Notes: a model not told the origin generated them from the letters alone. A DNA stretch of 64,000 bases from CAILZL01 sp035548495 (GCA_035548495.1 DASZSV010000003.1:109411-173410), one strand, 5' to 3'; positions 50,781 through 59,672 are shown, counted from the stretch's first letter. Program-made: numbers and translations.

Positions 50781-51110
50781 ATGAACGCCTCCTCCGTAAC
50801 CGAGATTTCCGCGGGTGAATTCTTGCAGCGTCGCGAACGAGGCGATGTCATGACCTTGCTGGATGTCCGTGAAGACTGGGAACTATCCATCGCCAGTGTG
50901 CCGGATGTGGTGCATATTCCCATGGCTGCGGTGCCGTCCCGTTTGAATGAACTTGATCGCAACAACGAGGTCGTTGTGCTGTGCCGTTCAGGACGGCGCA
51001 GTCTTGAAATCGCAAAATTGTTGCAACTAAATGGCTTTCGCGCACTCAATCTCAGCGGCGGTATTCTGGCCTGGTCGCGTGATGTTGATCCCACCATTCC
51101 CACTTATTGA
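50781..51110 (+). CDS. Single-domain rhodanese-like protein
   Basis: A 109-residue rhodanese. MNASSVTEISAGEFLQRRER leads into LLDVREDWELSIASVPDVVHIP, and the active-site loop is VVVLCRSGRRSLE with its cysteine. LNLSGGILAWSRDVDPTIPTY closes the domain. The ATG at 50781 is chosen; the frame before it is not convincing. It is placed between pcm and tolC, 12 bases before tolC. A sulfurtransferase role is inferred from the fold; why it sits with tolC is unclear. Confidence 0.88.
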   Translation: MNASSVTEISAGEFLQRRERGDVMTLLDVREDWELSIASVPDVVHIPMAAVPSRLNELDRNNEVVVLCRSGRRSLEIAKLLQLNGFRALNLSGGILAWSRDVDPTIPTY

Positions 51111-51122
51111 AGCATCATCATA

Positions 51123-52499
51123 ATGTTGAACATTCGCAGTCTTACTAAATTGTCCGGCTTGATTGCCGCATCATTGTTGACCGGCATCGCCAGTCAGGTG
51201 CATGCCACCACATTGCTGGAAATATACGATCGTGCGGCGCAGAACGATCCACAGATTCGCGCTGCCGATGCCAACCGGCTGGCAACACGCGAAGCGCATC
51301 CGCAGGCATGGGCGCAATTGCTGCCCAACATTTCGGCGAATGCCAACTGGTCTTCCGTTGCGTGCAGTGCGAATTCAGCGGCATGCGCTGCGGTCGGTTT
51401 TCCAACCGGACCGCAGCCAACCGACGCATATACCAAGCGTGGCGGCTCGTTCAGCCTGGATGCAGAAGAAAGGATCAACCTGCCCTTGATGTTGCGCAAT
51501 CTCAAGCACACCGACTACGTACTGGCGCAGGCCGATATCACTTATCACGCTGCCGAACAGGATCTGGCGGTGCGTGTTGCCAATGCCTATTTCAATGTGC
51601 TCAGTGCGCAGGATGTGCTGACTTCGTCGCAGGCCAGCCTTGCGGCATTCAACAAACAGCTGGAACAGCAGGAAAAGCGTTTTGAGGTGGGATTGAGCGC
51701 CAACACTGACGTGCAGGAAGCACGCGCTGCACGTGATGCGGCCAGTGCGACAGTTATTTCATCCAAGCAGGCGCTGGCCAGCGCCCAGGAACAACTGCGG
51801 GTCATTGCGGGCACCTTTGTTGACAAACTGGCAGCGCCGGTGGACGACATGCCTTTGATCATGCCTGAACCCCAGAATGAAGAAGACTGGGTGAAGAAAG
51901 CACTGGACGGCAATCTCAATCTGGCGGCGGCACGCGTGTCGCTGGACATGGCCACTTACGATCTGGGTACCACCAAGACCTATCGTTATCCTTCGTTGAC
52001 GCTGGGTGCCTCATACAACAACAACAAAACCTTCAATGACTTCGACACATCCAATGGCATTCACAGCTGGAACGGCACTATCGTATCTGTGGGTATTTCC
52101 GTGCCCCTGTTCTCGGGCGGGATGATCAGCTCACAAATTCGCCAGAGCACGTATCTGCAACGCGCCGCCCGTGAGAATGTGGAGCTGGCAACGCGTCAGA
52201 CCGATAGCGGTGCACGCAATGCATTTCTTGGCATGGAGAGCGCGATTGCACTGGTGAAAGCCAACAAGCAGGCTTATGAATCAGCCAAACTGGCGTTGCA
52301 GGCGACCGAGGCCGGTTTTGATGTGGGAACGCGCACCACCATTGATGTGCTCAATTCACGCAAGGCATTGTTGACGGCAGAAGTACAGTACGAACAAAGC
52401 CGTTATCAGTACATCACGCAGTTGATCACGCTCAAACAAACCAGCGGCGAACTGTCGCGTGCCGATCTCGAGCTGATCAACAGCTGGCTGACCAAGTAA
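51123..52499 (+). CDS. tolC: TolC family outer membrane channel protein
   Basis: A 458-residue outer membrane efflux protein. The signal peptide is MLNIRSLTKLSGLIAASLLT, cleaved near VHA. The mature start TTLLEIYDRAAQNDPQIRAA is the TolC signature. Two repeat halves follow, each a coiled-coil alpha-hairpin plus beta strands (second half from about ALDGNLNLAAARVSLDMATYDLG). A trimeric channel-tunnel for type I secretion and RND efflux is expected. It ends before the convergent waaA, with hairpins in between. No ABC or RND pump genes are adjacent. Confidence 0.93.
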   Translation: MLNIRSLTKLSGLIAASLLTGIASQVHATTLLEIYDRAAQNDPQIRAADANRLATREAHPQAWAQLLPNISANANWSSVACSANSAACAAVGFPTGPQPTDAYTKRGGSFSLDAEERINLPLMLRNLKHTDYVLAQADITYHAAEQDLAVRVANAYFNVLSAQDVLTSSQASLAAFNKQLEQQEKRFEVGLSANTDVQEARAARDAASATVISSKQALASAQEQLRVIAGTFVDKLAAPVDDMPLIMPEPQNEEDWVKKALDGNLNLAAARVSLDMATYDLGTTKTYRYPSLTLGASYNNNKTFNDFDTSNGIHSWNGTIVSVGISVPLFSGGMISSQIRQSTYLQRAARENVELATRQTDSGARNAFLGMESAIALVKANKQAYESAKLALQATEAGFDVGTRTTIDVLNSRKALLTAEVQYEQSRYQYITQLITLKQTSGELSRADLELINSWLTK

Positions 52500-52516
52500 T
52501 AAACAATCACGTGCTT

Positions 52517-52546
52517 GCGATGCAGTGTGTTTCCACTCTGCATCGC
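52517..52546. terminator. Bidirectional hairpin between tolC and waaA
   Basis: GCGATGCAG (52517-52525) and CTGCATCGC (52538-52546) form a perfect 9-bp stem, with three more pairs inside. It lies 18 bases after the tolC stop. No T-tract is next to it on the plus strand; a second hairpin with a T-run follows at 52555. Confidence 0.55.
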
Positions 52547-52554
52547 CTGTCTGT

Positions 52555-52583
52555 CGCACTCATGTGCTGAAGTGCGGATTTTT
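52555..52583 (+). terminator. Rho-independent terminator of tolC
   Basis: CGCACT (52555-52560) pairs with AGTGCG (52571-52576) and is followed by GATTTTT. The stem is only six base pairs but GC-rich, so it is a plausible intrinsic terminator for the rightward pcm-rhodanese-tolC transcript. Confidence 0.5.
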
Positions 52584-52593
52584 CCGGAGTTTT

Positions 52594-53889
52594 CTAATTC
52601 ATCCGGCACTGTGCTTCAATCAGTGCGGCAAGTCTCGACAATGCGCCCCTGCTTTCCTGCACCACCGCAAATGCGGCCGATCCTTGTTTGACGCGCCGTG
52701 AAGAATCGCTGAACAGTTCCGTGACCACCGTTGCCAGTTCATCGGCGGAGTACACATAGCGCAGTCCTGCACCATCCGACAAACGCTGCGCGATATCCGG
52801 CGCATTGAATGTGTATGGACCGGTCAGCACTGGCAATGACAATGCAGCCGGTTCCAGCAGGTTGTGACCGCCGACTGGCACCAGACTGCCGCCCACAAAG
52901 GCAATGTCACTGGCTGCATAAAACTGCGTGAGTTCACCCAGCGTATCGAGCAACAGAACGGTGTGACCGGATGATAGCGGCGCGGCACTGCTGCGCGTGA
53001 CAAACGAAATGTTCTGGGAACGCAGCAACGCAGTCACGTTCTGGAAGCGCTGCGGGTGACGTGGTGCAATGATCAGCAGTGCATCGGCAAAGGTTTTCAA
53101 TACACCCTGATGCGCTGCCAGTATCAACGGTTCCTCGCCTTCGTGTGTGCTGCCTGCTATCCATACCGGACGATGCGCCGCGTGCAATGTCCGGAAGTGT
53201 TTGCCTGCCTCCGAGATATCCGCGGCAATCTCAATATCAAATTTGAGATTGCCGGTGACCTGCAAATGTGTCTGTGGCACGCCTAGTGTTTGCAGACGTT
53301 CAGCATCAATCACGGTCTGTGTGCCTGCGTATACATGCGCCAGGCTGTTGGCAAACAATGGTCTGAATGTGGCATAGCGCGTTGCTGTTTTCGAAGAAAC
53401 ACGCGCACTGGCCAGTACCACCGGCAATTTCTTCCGGGTGCAGACACTCAATAATGTCGGCCACAATTCGGTTTCCATCACAATCAGGCAGTATGGATTC
53501 ACCCGCCGCAGAAAACGTCTTACCGCCAGTGGTGTGTCATACGGCAGAAACGCATGTCGCGCTTGTTGATCAGGTTGCAGATTACTGCCCGCGCCAAACA
53601 ATGAATGCACGCGTGCGGCACCGGTGGGTGTAACAGTGGTGATCAGCAGCGGACGCGATGAATGTCTGGCGAGCAGATAACGGATCAACGGCGTTGCGGC
53701 CTGTACTTCACCGACCGACGCAGCATGAATCCAGATGGGTTGTGTGGTGAATCGCAGCGCCGTATAACCCAGCCGTTCCGGCAAGCGATCCCAGTAACTG
53801 CGATCACTCAAACCGCGCAGCGCCGTCAACACCCACACGATGGGCGCAGCGAGATGAATCAATACCAAGTACAGTGTGCGAATCAGCAT
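52594..53889 (-). CDS. waaA: 3-deoxy-D-manno-octulosonic acid (Kdo) transferase
   Basis: A 431-residue GT30 Kdo transferase that adds Kdo from CMP-Kdo to lipid A precursor at the inner face of the cytoplasmic membrane. The ATG at 53889 starts a membrane-anchor helix (MLIRTLYLVLIHLAAPIVWV). Signatures are PIWIHAASVGEVQAATPLIRYLL, LITTVTPTGAARVHSLFG, LIVMETELWPTLL, the VTGNLKFDIEIA stretch, IAGSTHEGEEPLIL and AFVGGSLVPVGGHNLLEPAAL. The extra ten codons from a TTG at 53919 are unlikely. It is next to lpxL and kdkA, forming the inner-core cluster. Confidence 0.95.
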   Translation of the reverse strand: MLIRTLYLVLIHLAAPIVWVLTALRGLSDRSYWDRLPERLGYTALRFTTQPIWIHAASVGEVQAATPLIRYLLARHSSRPLLITTVTPTGAARVHSLFGAGSNLQPDQQARHAFLPYDTPLAVRRFLRRVNPYCLIVMETELWPTLLSVCTRKKLPVVLASARVSSKTATRYATFRPLFANSLAHVYAGTQTVIDAERLQTLGVPQTHLQVTGNLKFDIEIAADISEAGKHFRTLHAAHRPVWIAGSTHEGEEPLILAAHQGVLKTFADALLIIAPRHPQRFQNVTALLRSQNISFVTRSSAAPLSSGHTVLLLDTLGELTQFYAASDIAFVGGSLVPVGGHNLLEPAALSLPVLTGPYTFNAPDIAQRLSDGAGLRYVYSADELATVVTELFSDSSRRVKQGSAAFAVVQESRGALSRLAALIEAQCRMN

Positions 53890-54009
53890 GTGTTTTATGG
53901 AGTCAATATCCAGATGCAATCATAACTGAGCTTGGCTTGCACGAGGCGGCGTCGTAAGCTTGGCATTCATAAAAACAGTGTTCATTTGCGATTCACATTG
54001 CCAAGCTCC

Positions 54010-54942
54010 ATGCATCTGCGCTTGTTTGCTCCGCGTTACTGGCCAACCTGGCTGGGTCTGGGTCTGTTGCGGCTGTGCGTGCCCCTGCCGTATGGCGTCT
54101 TGATGATCATGGGCCGTGGACTGGGTTTCATGTTGCGGGTTCTCCCATTGCGTTTTGGCCGCATTGCCGGACGCAACATTCAATTGTGCTTTCCCGGCCT
54201 GGACGCCAACCAGCGCAAAAAAATTGTGCAGCAACATTTTGCAAGCCTGGGAATGGGATTGTTTGAAACTGCGTTATCGTGGTGGGGTTCGCCGCAACGT
54301 TGCTTGCGTTTGACGCAGATTGAAGGCATGGAGCACTTGCAGGTTGCACTCGACAAAGGCAAGGGAGCGATTCTGCTATGCGCCCACTTCACCACCATTG
54401 AAATGTCGGGTTGGGCACTGGCGGTGCGCATGCCGTTCAATATCATGTATCGTCCGACGCGCAATGCGGTAATGGAATACTTCCTGTCACGCAATCGTGC
54501 ACGGCGCCTGAAGCGGGCCATCCGTCGTGATGATGTGCGTACGTTGATCACTGCGCTCAAGGGCAATGAAGCGGTGTGGTATGCACCTGATCAAAGCTAT
54601 CGCAACAAGGGTGCACAGATGGTGCCATTCTTCGGTGTGCCCTGTGCAAGCAATGTAGCCACTTCGCGTCTGGCAAAAATGACCGGTGCGGCCGTGTTGC
54701 CCTACATGCCGGAACGTTTGCCTGATGGCAGCGGCTATCGCCTGGTGATTTATCCTGCGTTCGACAATTTCCCGGGTGATGATGCAGTGGCCGATACTGT
54801 GCGTTATCACCACATCATCGAAGCACACATCCGCCGTGTTCCGGAGCAATATTTATGGATTCACCGGCGCTTCAAGGGATTGACCGCGGATTATCCCGAT
54901 TACTATGCAAAGCATCAGCCAGCAGTCATGAAAGAATCATGA
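54010..54942 (+). CDS. lpxL: Lipid A lauroyl/acyl acyltransferase, LpxL/HtrB family
   Basis: A 310-residue inner membrane acyltransferase that adds a secondary acyl chain to lipid A. The ATG at 54010 gives MHLRLFAPRYWPTWLGLGLL, the typical family start with the W-x-x-W-x-x-x-G-L pattern and an N-terminal TM helix. The catalytic His/Glu-like motif is in AILLCAHFTTIEMSGWAL (H-x4-E), with MYRPTRNAVMEYF and YAPDQSYRNKGAQMVPFFGV. The C-terminal WIHRRFKG segment is present. LpxL versus LpxM or LpxP cannot be decided from sequence alone. Its 3' end overlaps the convergent kdkA gene by 28 bases. Confidence 0.9.
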   Translation: MHLRLFAPRYWPTWLGLGLLRLCVPLPYGVLMIMGRGLGFMLRVLPLRFGRIAGRNIQLCFPGLDANQRKKIVQQHFASLGMGLFETALSWWGSPQRCLRLTQIEGMEHLQVALDKGKGAILLCAHFTTIEMSGWALAVRMPFNIMYRPTRNAVMEYFLSRNRARRLKRAIRRDDVRTLITALKGNEAVWYAPDQSYRNKGAQMVPFFGVPCASNVATSRLAKMTGAAVLPYMPERLPDGSGYRLVIYPAFDNFPGDDAVADTVRYHHIIEAHIRRVPEQYLWIHRRFKGLTADYPDYYAKHQPAVMKES

Positions 54943-55652
54943 GCAGCACGCAGTTGTTGCCAGTTCTCATCGTTGAAATGAATGTCGCGCTGTGCTTTCA
55001 ATTTGTTCAATGACCTCAGCAGCCGTGCAAGTACGGCATCAATCCATGCGCGTTCTGGTGAGCGGATCGTGCCACGGTCAAAGTCGAGTACGTAAATGGC
55101 ATCCATCTGGTCAAACACGATGTTGTGCGCATTCAAATCCGCATGATACACACCCAGTTTGTGGAAGCGCGCCATTGTTCTGCCAAGTTGCTGCCACCGG
55201 GCATTCTCCATCGGTGAATTCATCAGCAATGAACTGAGACTGCGCGCGCCGGGAATTTCCATGGTGATCAGATCGGCACGGTAACTGACCAGTCCACGAA
55301 CATATCTGGCCGCCACGGGAACAGGCACGGGCAATTGCATCCCGATCAGCTTTGTTAACAAACGCCATTCGCGGAATGACCGCGTCGCTTCAGCACCGCG
55401 CCACAAGTAGCGATCCTTGTTGAATCGGGCAATCAATCCGCCGCGCCGGTAATGACGCAGTACCCAGCGACGATCGCCGTCATGAATGAACAGCACCTGT
55501 CCGCGGCCACCCTGGATCGAAGCCGCGGTGTCGCGTGACAACCAGTATGCCGGTTCAAATAATTGCGGTTCGGGCTTACCGAACAAGGAGGGCTCGTATA
55601 GGATGCCGCCTGCTATTTTTGATGTGACGGGTTGTTGCATATCAATGAACAT
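54915..55652 (-). CDS. kdkA: 3-deoxy-D-manno-octulosonic acid kinase
   Basis: A 245-residue small protein-kinase-fold enzyme that phosphorylates Kdo in the LPS inner core. The opening IAGGILYEPSLFG and the segment VLRHYRRGGLIARFNKDRYLW are KdkA signatures; the latter carries the ATP-binding Lys/Arg loop. The catalytic loop reads YHADLNAHNIVFD (H-x-D-L-x-x-x-N) and the metal-binding Asp lies in VLDFDRG. The start ATG at 55652 (MFIDMQQPVTSK) is chosen; a later in-frame ATG at 55640 is possible. Presence of kdkA suggests a single phosphorylated Kdo in the core, as in Haemophilus and Vibrio. Confidence 0.92.
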   Translation of the reverse strand: MFIDMQQPVTSKIAGGILYEPSLFGKPEPQLFEPAYWLSRDTAASIQGGRGQVLFIHDGDRRWVLRHYRRGGLIARFNKDRYLWRGAEATRSFREWRLLTKLIGMQLPVPVPVAARYVRGLVSYRADLITMEIPGARSLSSLLMNSPMENARWQQLGRTMARFHKLGVYHADLNAHNIVFDQMDAIYVLDFDRGTIRSPERAWIDAVLARLLRSLNKLKAQRDIHFNDENWQQLRAAHDSFMTAG

Positions 55653-55700
55653 GTGATCGCGCCTACTATAGCAGCCTGGTCTTGTTTCCGTGATGATTGA

Positions 55701-56762
55701 ATGAATAACGTTCCTCCCAGATCCGTGTGCATATTGCGTCTGTCCGCGCTGGGCGATGTATGTCATGTGCTTGCCGTGGTGCGTACATTGCAACACGCAT
55801 GGCCGGATACCACGTTTACATGGATCATCGGCAAGCTGGAAGCCAGACTACTGGGCCATATTTCCGATATTGAGTTTATTGTCTTTGACAAGAAGTCGGG
55901 AAGCGCGGCCTACAGGCAACTGAAGCAGCAACTGCGCGGCCGTTCATTTGATGTGCTAATGCACATGCAGCTTGCATTCCGCGCCAGCCGTATTGCCATG
56001 CTGGTTCCGGCAAAAATCAAGCTGGGATTTGACCGCGCTCGCGCAGGCGAACTGCAATGGCTGTTCACCAATCGAAAAATTGCACCACAAAAAAATCAGC
56101 ATGTGCTCGACGGCCTGTTCGGATTTGCCGAATACTTCGGCGTTCATGAGCGTCTTCTGCAATGGCATGTGCCGCTTACGGTTGAGGCGCAGCAATATGC
56201 AGAACGCGTTATTCCCGATGCGCACCCCACCCTGATCATCAGTCCCTGTTCCAGTCATGTGCTGCGCAACTGGCGTGCTGAATACTATGCCGAAGTGGCT
56301 GACTACGCGATCGAACGTTTTGGCATGCGTGTACTGTTATGCGGTGGGCGCAGTGACATTGAAATGCAGATGGGCAGGGATATTGTTGCCCGCATGCGCC
56401 ATACATGTGACAACCTGATCGGCAAGGATACGTTGCTGCAATTGCTGGCAACCTTGAAGCGCGCCACGGTGCTGTTATCACCGGATTCCGGTCCTGCACA
56501 CATGGCCACGATGGTCGGCACACCGGTCATCGGCCTGTATGCTGCCACGCGTGTAACCCGTTGTGGACCGTATCTGAGCCGCCAATGGTGCATTGACCGT
56601 TTTGATACCGCTGCGCAAATGCTGTTGCACAAGCCGGCATCGCAGGTGCCATGGACAAGAAAGATTGAGCGCGAGGGAGTGATGGACTTGATCACACCCA
56701 GAGATGTCATCAGGAAATTGCATGGTGTGATGGCGCAATTTGAGAAGCGCAAGCAGGTATAA
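55701..56762 (+). CDS. Glycosyltransferase family 9 (heptosyltransferase-like)
   Basis: A 353-residue GT9 enzyme, expected to add heptose to the LPS inner core. It begins SVCILRLSALGDVCHVLAVV, the family N-terminal motif (ILR-x-S-A-L-G-D). The C-terminal sugar-nucleotide domain has LIISPCSSHVLRNWRAEYYAEV, VLLCGGRSDIEMQMG and the donor-site motif LLSPDSGPAHMATMVGTPVIGLY. WaaC or WaaF identity cannot be settled. It is divergent from kdkA (48 bases) and followed by a DUF6165 gene after 29 bases. The neighbourhood supports an LPS-core role. Confidence 0.88.
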   Translation: MNNVPPRSVCILRLSALGDVCHVLAVVRTLQHAWPDTTFTWIIGKLEARLLGHISDIEFIVFDKKSGSAAYRQLKQQLRGRSFDVLMHMQLAFRASRIAMLVPAKIKLGFDRARAGELQWLFTNRKIAPQKNQHVLDGLFGFAEYFGVHERLLQWHVPLTVEAQQYAERVIPDAHPTLIISPCSSHVLRNWRAEYYAEVADYAIERFGMRVLLCGGRSDIEMQMGRDIVARMRHTCDNLIGKDTLLQLLATLKRATVLLSPDSGPAHMATMVGTPVIGLYAATRVTRCGPYLSRQWCIDRFDTAAQMLLHKPASQVPWTRKIEREGVMDLITPRDVIRKLHGVMAQFEKRKQV

Positions 56763-56791
56763 TTTCACGATTGCAAAGTTGAGGAAATGCT

Positions 56792-57184
56792 GTGGCGGAA
56801 ATTCATGTACCCATTTCTCCGGGTGAGTTGATCGACAAACTTACCATTCTGGAAATCAAGTCCGAACGCATCACGGATGAGAAGAAGCTGGCCAATGTGC
56901 GGCTGGAACTGAAGTTGCTCACCGATACCTGGAACAAATCCGGTTACGCAAACATTGACATCGCTGCTGAATGGCAGGAACTGAAGCGTATCAATGCGGC
57001 GCTGTGGGATATTGAAGATCACATCCGTGACGAAGAACGCGCCAGACGCTTTGGCGAAAAATTCATTGAACTTGCGCGAGCGGTGTATTTCACCAATGAT
57101 GATCGTGCGGCAGTAAAGCGCAGGATCAACGACAAGCTGGGATCAAAGATCGTTGAAGAAAAGAGTTACGCGGACTACAAGTGA
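56792..57184 (+). CDS. DUF6165 family protein
   Basis: A 130-residue soluble, highly charged helical protein starting at GTG (56792) with a GAGGAA ribosome site six bases before it. The opening AEIHVPISPGELIDKLTILE and the later ALWDIEDHIRDEERA and FGEKFIELARAVYFTNDDRA are the recurring features of a family found next to LPS or cell-surface glycosyltransferase genes. The function is not known. It is probably co-transcribed with the GT9 gene. The family number is my recollection. Confidence 0.7.
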   Translation: MAEIHVPISPGELIDKLTILEIKSERITDEKKLANVRLELKLLTDTWNKSGYANIDIAAEWQELKRINAALWDIEDHIRDEERARRFGEKFIELARAVYFTNDDRAAVKRRINDKLGSKIVEEKSYADYK

Positions 57185-57190
57185 CCGGCG

Positions 57191-57397
57191 CTAGCCTTTC
57201 TTCAACGTATATTCAGCGCTGCAATAAGGACACTTTGCCCAGCCGGTTTCTTCGATGGGCAGAAATACTCTGGGATGTGAATTCCATTTCTGCATGCTGG
57301 GCATGGGGCAGCTCAGCGGCAGGTCGTCTGCAAATACGTCGTATTGATTTAAAGCATTGGGCTGGGTGTGGATGATCTTGTGCAACGCAGATGCCAT
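57191..57397 (-). CDS. Small zinc-finger domain protein (zf-CHCC type)
   Basis: A 68-residue protein with the metal-ligand set C30, H41, C56 and C59 (LSCPMPSMQKWNSHPRVFLP, then KCPYCSAEYTL). This matches the zf-CHCC domain also present in the mitochondrial complex I subunit NDUFS6. The ATG at 57397 is chosen; the longer frame from 57466 adds an atypical N terminus. It is convergent with the DUF6165 gene, six bases apart. The bacterial role is unknown. Confidence 0.8.
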   Translation of the reverse strand: MASALHKIIHTQPNALNQYDVFADDLPLSCPMPSMQKWNSHPRVFLPIEETGWAKCPYCSAEYTLKKG

Positions 57398-57472
57398 GAT
57401 GAAGTTCTCGTGAAACCGGACCGTTAAGCGGGCGCCTATTATTGCCGAATCTCTTCGAGGCGTCACGCCCGC

Positions 57473-59044
57473 TCAGGCGGCATTCCAGGCACTGATGACA
57501 AATTTCAATTGACCGCCGATGCCCGGCGCAGAACCCGTGGCGAATGGCACCTTGATTTCGATGCGGCCATTTTCCAGTGTCTGGTAATTGACCTTGCTGG
57601 TGGCCACGCCCACCTTGTTGCTTTGCCAGCCCTGTTTGATGATCCAGTCCTGGTTTTGCCTGCGCGGCGGCGACAGTTCAATGATCAATGTATCGCGGAA
57701 CAGATAACCGCCTTCGTAATGGCCGTCAAACCAGAACTTGTTGTCCACTTCGTAATCCGGCACGCGGATGCCCAGCGTCAATGCATACGACAGTACGGGG
57801 CGCTTTGATGTTGATTGTTGATCGTTGGCGAGAAAGGCCGTGGTCAGATAAATGCTGCGCGACGCGGAATTTGTGTCGGTCAATTGCCTGTGGGTACGGC
57901 ACGCAGGCGAGTCTTCTTCCGATACACGACGGGTGAGATACCAGCGTTCGCCTTTGGCGGCAAGCAGCACTTCAAACTGATACAACGCATTCACACTGTC
58001 CGCCTTGTCCTGCAATTTGGGCGGCAATTGCACGTCATTTACATCGACCCAGACATCGGCGCGAATATCGCCGAACAGAAAACGCGTCAGGTTCTGGAAA
58101 GATTCTTCGCTGTTGACGATGCCGAAGTATCCCGAGTGCGAACGATAGGCATGTGCCGTGGCGCAGGGCGCAGAGAAATTGCCATGATCATCCACGCCCC
58201 ACACCGATGCATTGTCGATCTTTACCAGGCCATCGCTGCCATGTCCGGCGAAGGCGCGCGACAATCCGGCGGCAACATCATAGTCTGCGCGATTGGTGCC
58301 CACCATGCAGAAACATTTTTGCGATGACAGCACGGATTCCGGCAGCCAGTCCACGCGCTGTGTCTTGTCGTACAGCGGCTTGACATTGAGATATTGCGCC
58401 ATGCGATCACGATTGAAATTGTTCATGTCATCCATGCTCAACCACTTGGGTACATTGATACCAGCGAGTTCAATGCCGTTGTGTGGTGTTGCATAGGTAA
58501 AGAACTTGTCCACACAGCGGCGCGCCGCATCATCACCCAGTGCGGGATTCTGCAGGAACGCGCGGCACACCAGTCCGCCCATGGAATGCGCCACCAGATA
58601 ACAGCGGAAACTGTCGTTGTCGACTTTGTTGTCTGCATTGGCGACGCACAAATCACGCACACGCAGAATGAGATCATTCAGGCCCTTTGCGAATTGCTCC
58701 ATCGTGGGCAGTTTGCCCGTGCCCAGCAATGCCGAGGCTTCTTCGTAATAGCGATATACAACAATCGAACGATACTGAAATTCACCCTGCCATTCGGCAT
58801 CAACAATGTCCACGCCATCTTCGTACACCGTTCCATAGCCAAAGCCGGATGAGAGACGCAGGATAGGTGATTCAAAAATGAACTTGCGCGCCGGTTTGTC
58901 CTTGTCGAGCACAGCACGATACGTCGTTGATCCCACATTGAATCCGCAGAACGGGTCGGCGGTGGTGTCATCCTGTTCCTGCTGTGTCATGGCGTAACCA
59001 CGCACATAGATGATGGGATGAAAAGGCGCGTTGCTGTTTGCCAT
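57473..59044 (-). CDS. Alpha/beta hydrolase, lipase-like (PGAP1/triacylglycerol-lipase type)
   Basis: A 523-residue protein without a clear signal peptide. Near the start PIIYVRGYAMTQQEQD forms the oxyanion-side strand. The nucleophile elbow is LVAHSMGGLVCRAF with Ser154, followed by FFTYATPHNGIELAG. A catalytic His is probably near HAYRSHSGYFGIV. The last 200 residues, about 340-523, form an extra beta-rich domain ending in VPFATGSAPGIGGQLKFVIS. Substrate, whether lipid, ester or peptide, is not known. It heads a two-gene leftward block after the thioesterase gene. Confidence 0.8.
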   Translation of the reverse strand: MANSNAPFHPIIYVRGYAMTQQEQDDTTADPFCGFNVGSTTYRAVLDKDKPARKFIFESPILRLSSGFGYGTVYEDGVDIVDAEWQGEFQYRSIVVYRYYEEASALLGTGKLPTMEQFAKGLNDLILRVRDLCVANADNKVDNDSFRCYLVAHSMGGLVCRAFLQNPALGDDAARRCVDKFFTYATPHNGIELAGINVPKWLSMDDMNNFNRDRMAQYLNVKPLYDKTQRVDWLPESVLSSQKCFCMVGTNRADYDVAAGLSRAFAGHGSDGLVKIDNASVWGVDDHGNFSAPCATAHAYRSHSGYFGIVNSEESFQNLTRFLFGDIRADVWVDVNDVQLPPKLQDKADSVNALYQFEVLLAAKGERWYLTRRVSEEDSPACRTHRQLTDTNSASRSIYLTTAFLANDQQSTSKRPVLSYALTLGIRVPDYEVDNKFWFDGHYEGGYLFRDTLIIELSPPRRQNQDWIIKQGWQSNKVGVATSKVNYQTLENGRIEIKVPFATGSAPGIGGQLKFVISAWNAA

Positions 59045-59056
59045 GTGAGGAATCCT

Positions 59057-59506
59057 TTACTTTGCGCGATTGATAGTGGCAATGGTCATGCGTGAAATGC
59101 ATACCAGTTGTCCGCGTTCATTGACGATTTCAGTTGACCATACCTGCGACCTTGCGCCGATATGAATGGGCCGTGCTGTGCCGGTGACACTTCTTCCCTC
59201 GGCAACCGGACGCAGATGATTGGCGTTGATCTCCTGTCCCACGCAGGCAAATCGTGTTTGATCGACAATGGCATTGGCGGCAATACTCGCCAGTGTTTCT
59301 GCCAGCACCACATTGGCGCCGCCGTGCAAAATGCGCATCGGCTGACAGGTGCGCGAATCCACTGTCATGGTGCCGCGCAGATAGTCATCACCCAGTTCGG
59401 TAAACTCAATGCCGATGTGTTCCGACATGGTGTTGCGTGACCGTTCGCGAAACCATTCCAGTGTCACGTCGTCGCGCCAGATGCGTTTTCTGGATTCATT
59501 CACCAT
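59057..59506 (-). CDS. PaaI-family hotdog thioesterase
   Basis: A 149-residue hotdog-fold thioesterase. The core motif MRILHGGANVVLAETLAS (H-G-G type with catalytic Glu) is typical of PaaI/ComA (YbdB, MenI) acyl-CoA thioesterases. The helix and strands GQEINANHLRPVAEGRSVTG and RGQLVCISRMTIATI follow. The ATG at 59506 is supported by an AGAGGT ribosome site four bases upstream. It may hydrolyse aryl- or hydroxybenzoyl-CoA; the substrate is not known. It lies 12 bases upstream of the hydrolase gene. Confidence 0.88.
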   Translation of the reverse strand: MVNESRKRIWRDDVTLEWFRERSRNTMSEHIGIEFTELGDDYLRGTMTVDSRTCQPMRILHGGANVVLAETLASIAANAIVDQTRFACVGQEINANHLRPVAEGRSVTGTARPIHIGARSQVWSTEIVNERGQLVCISRMTIATINRAK

Positions 59507-59519
59507 ACACCTCTGTTGT

Positions 59520-59647
59520 TCACAGTGGTTGAGTGCCGGCCTCTGCAATTTTCAAAATCGTCGTGAATACGTCCATGTAGACTCCGCTAAAAACATCCTG
59601 TTTTTACGGTTTCGAAAATTGCAGAGGCCGGCACTCAACCACAACTG
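59520..59647. repeat. Hairpin element with conserved loop, copy L2
   Basis: Arms 59525-59553 and 59614-59642 are perfectly complementary over 29 bp (they include GAGTGCCGGCCTCTGCAATT), with a few more pairs beyond. The 60-nt loop contains the core shared with copy L1: CGTGAATACGTCCATGTAG and AAAAACATCCTGTTTTT. Arms of the two copies are unrelated. The element lies between the lhr stop side (59673) and the thioesterase start (59506), in a region that must also hold the thioesterase promoter. Confidence 0.85.
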
Positions 59648-59672
59648 TGTTTCTGGAACTCAGGATTCCAGG

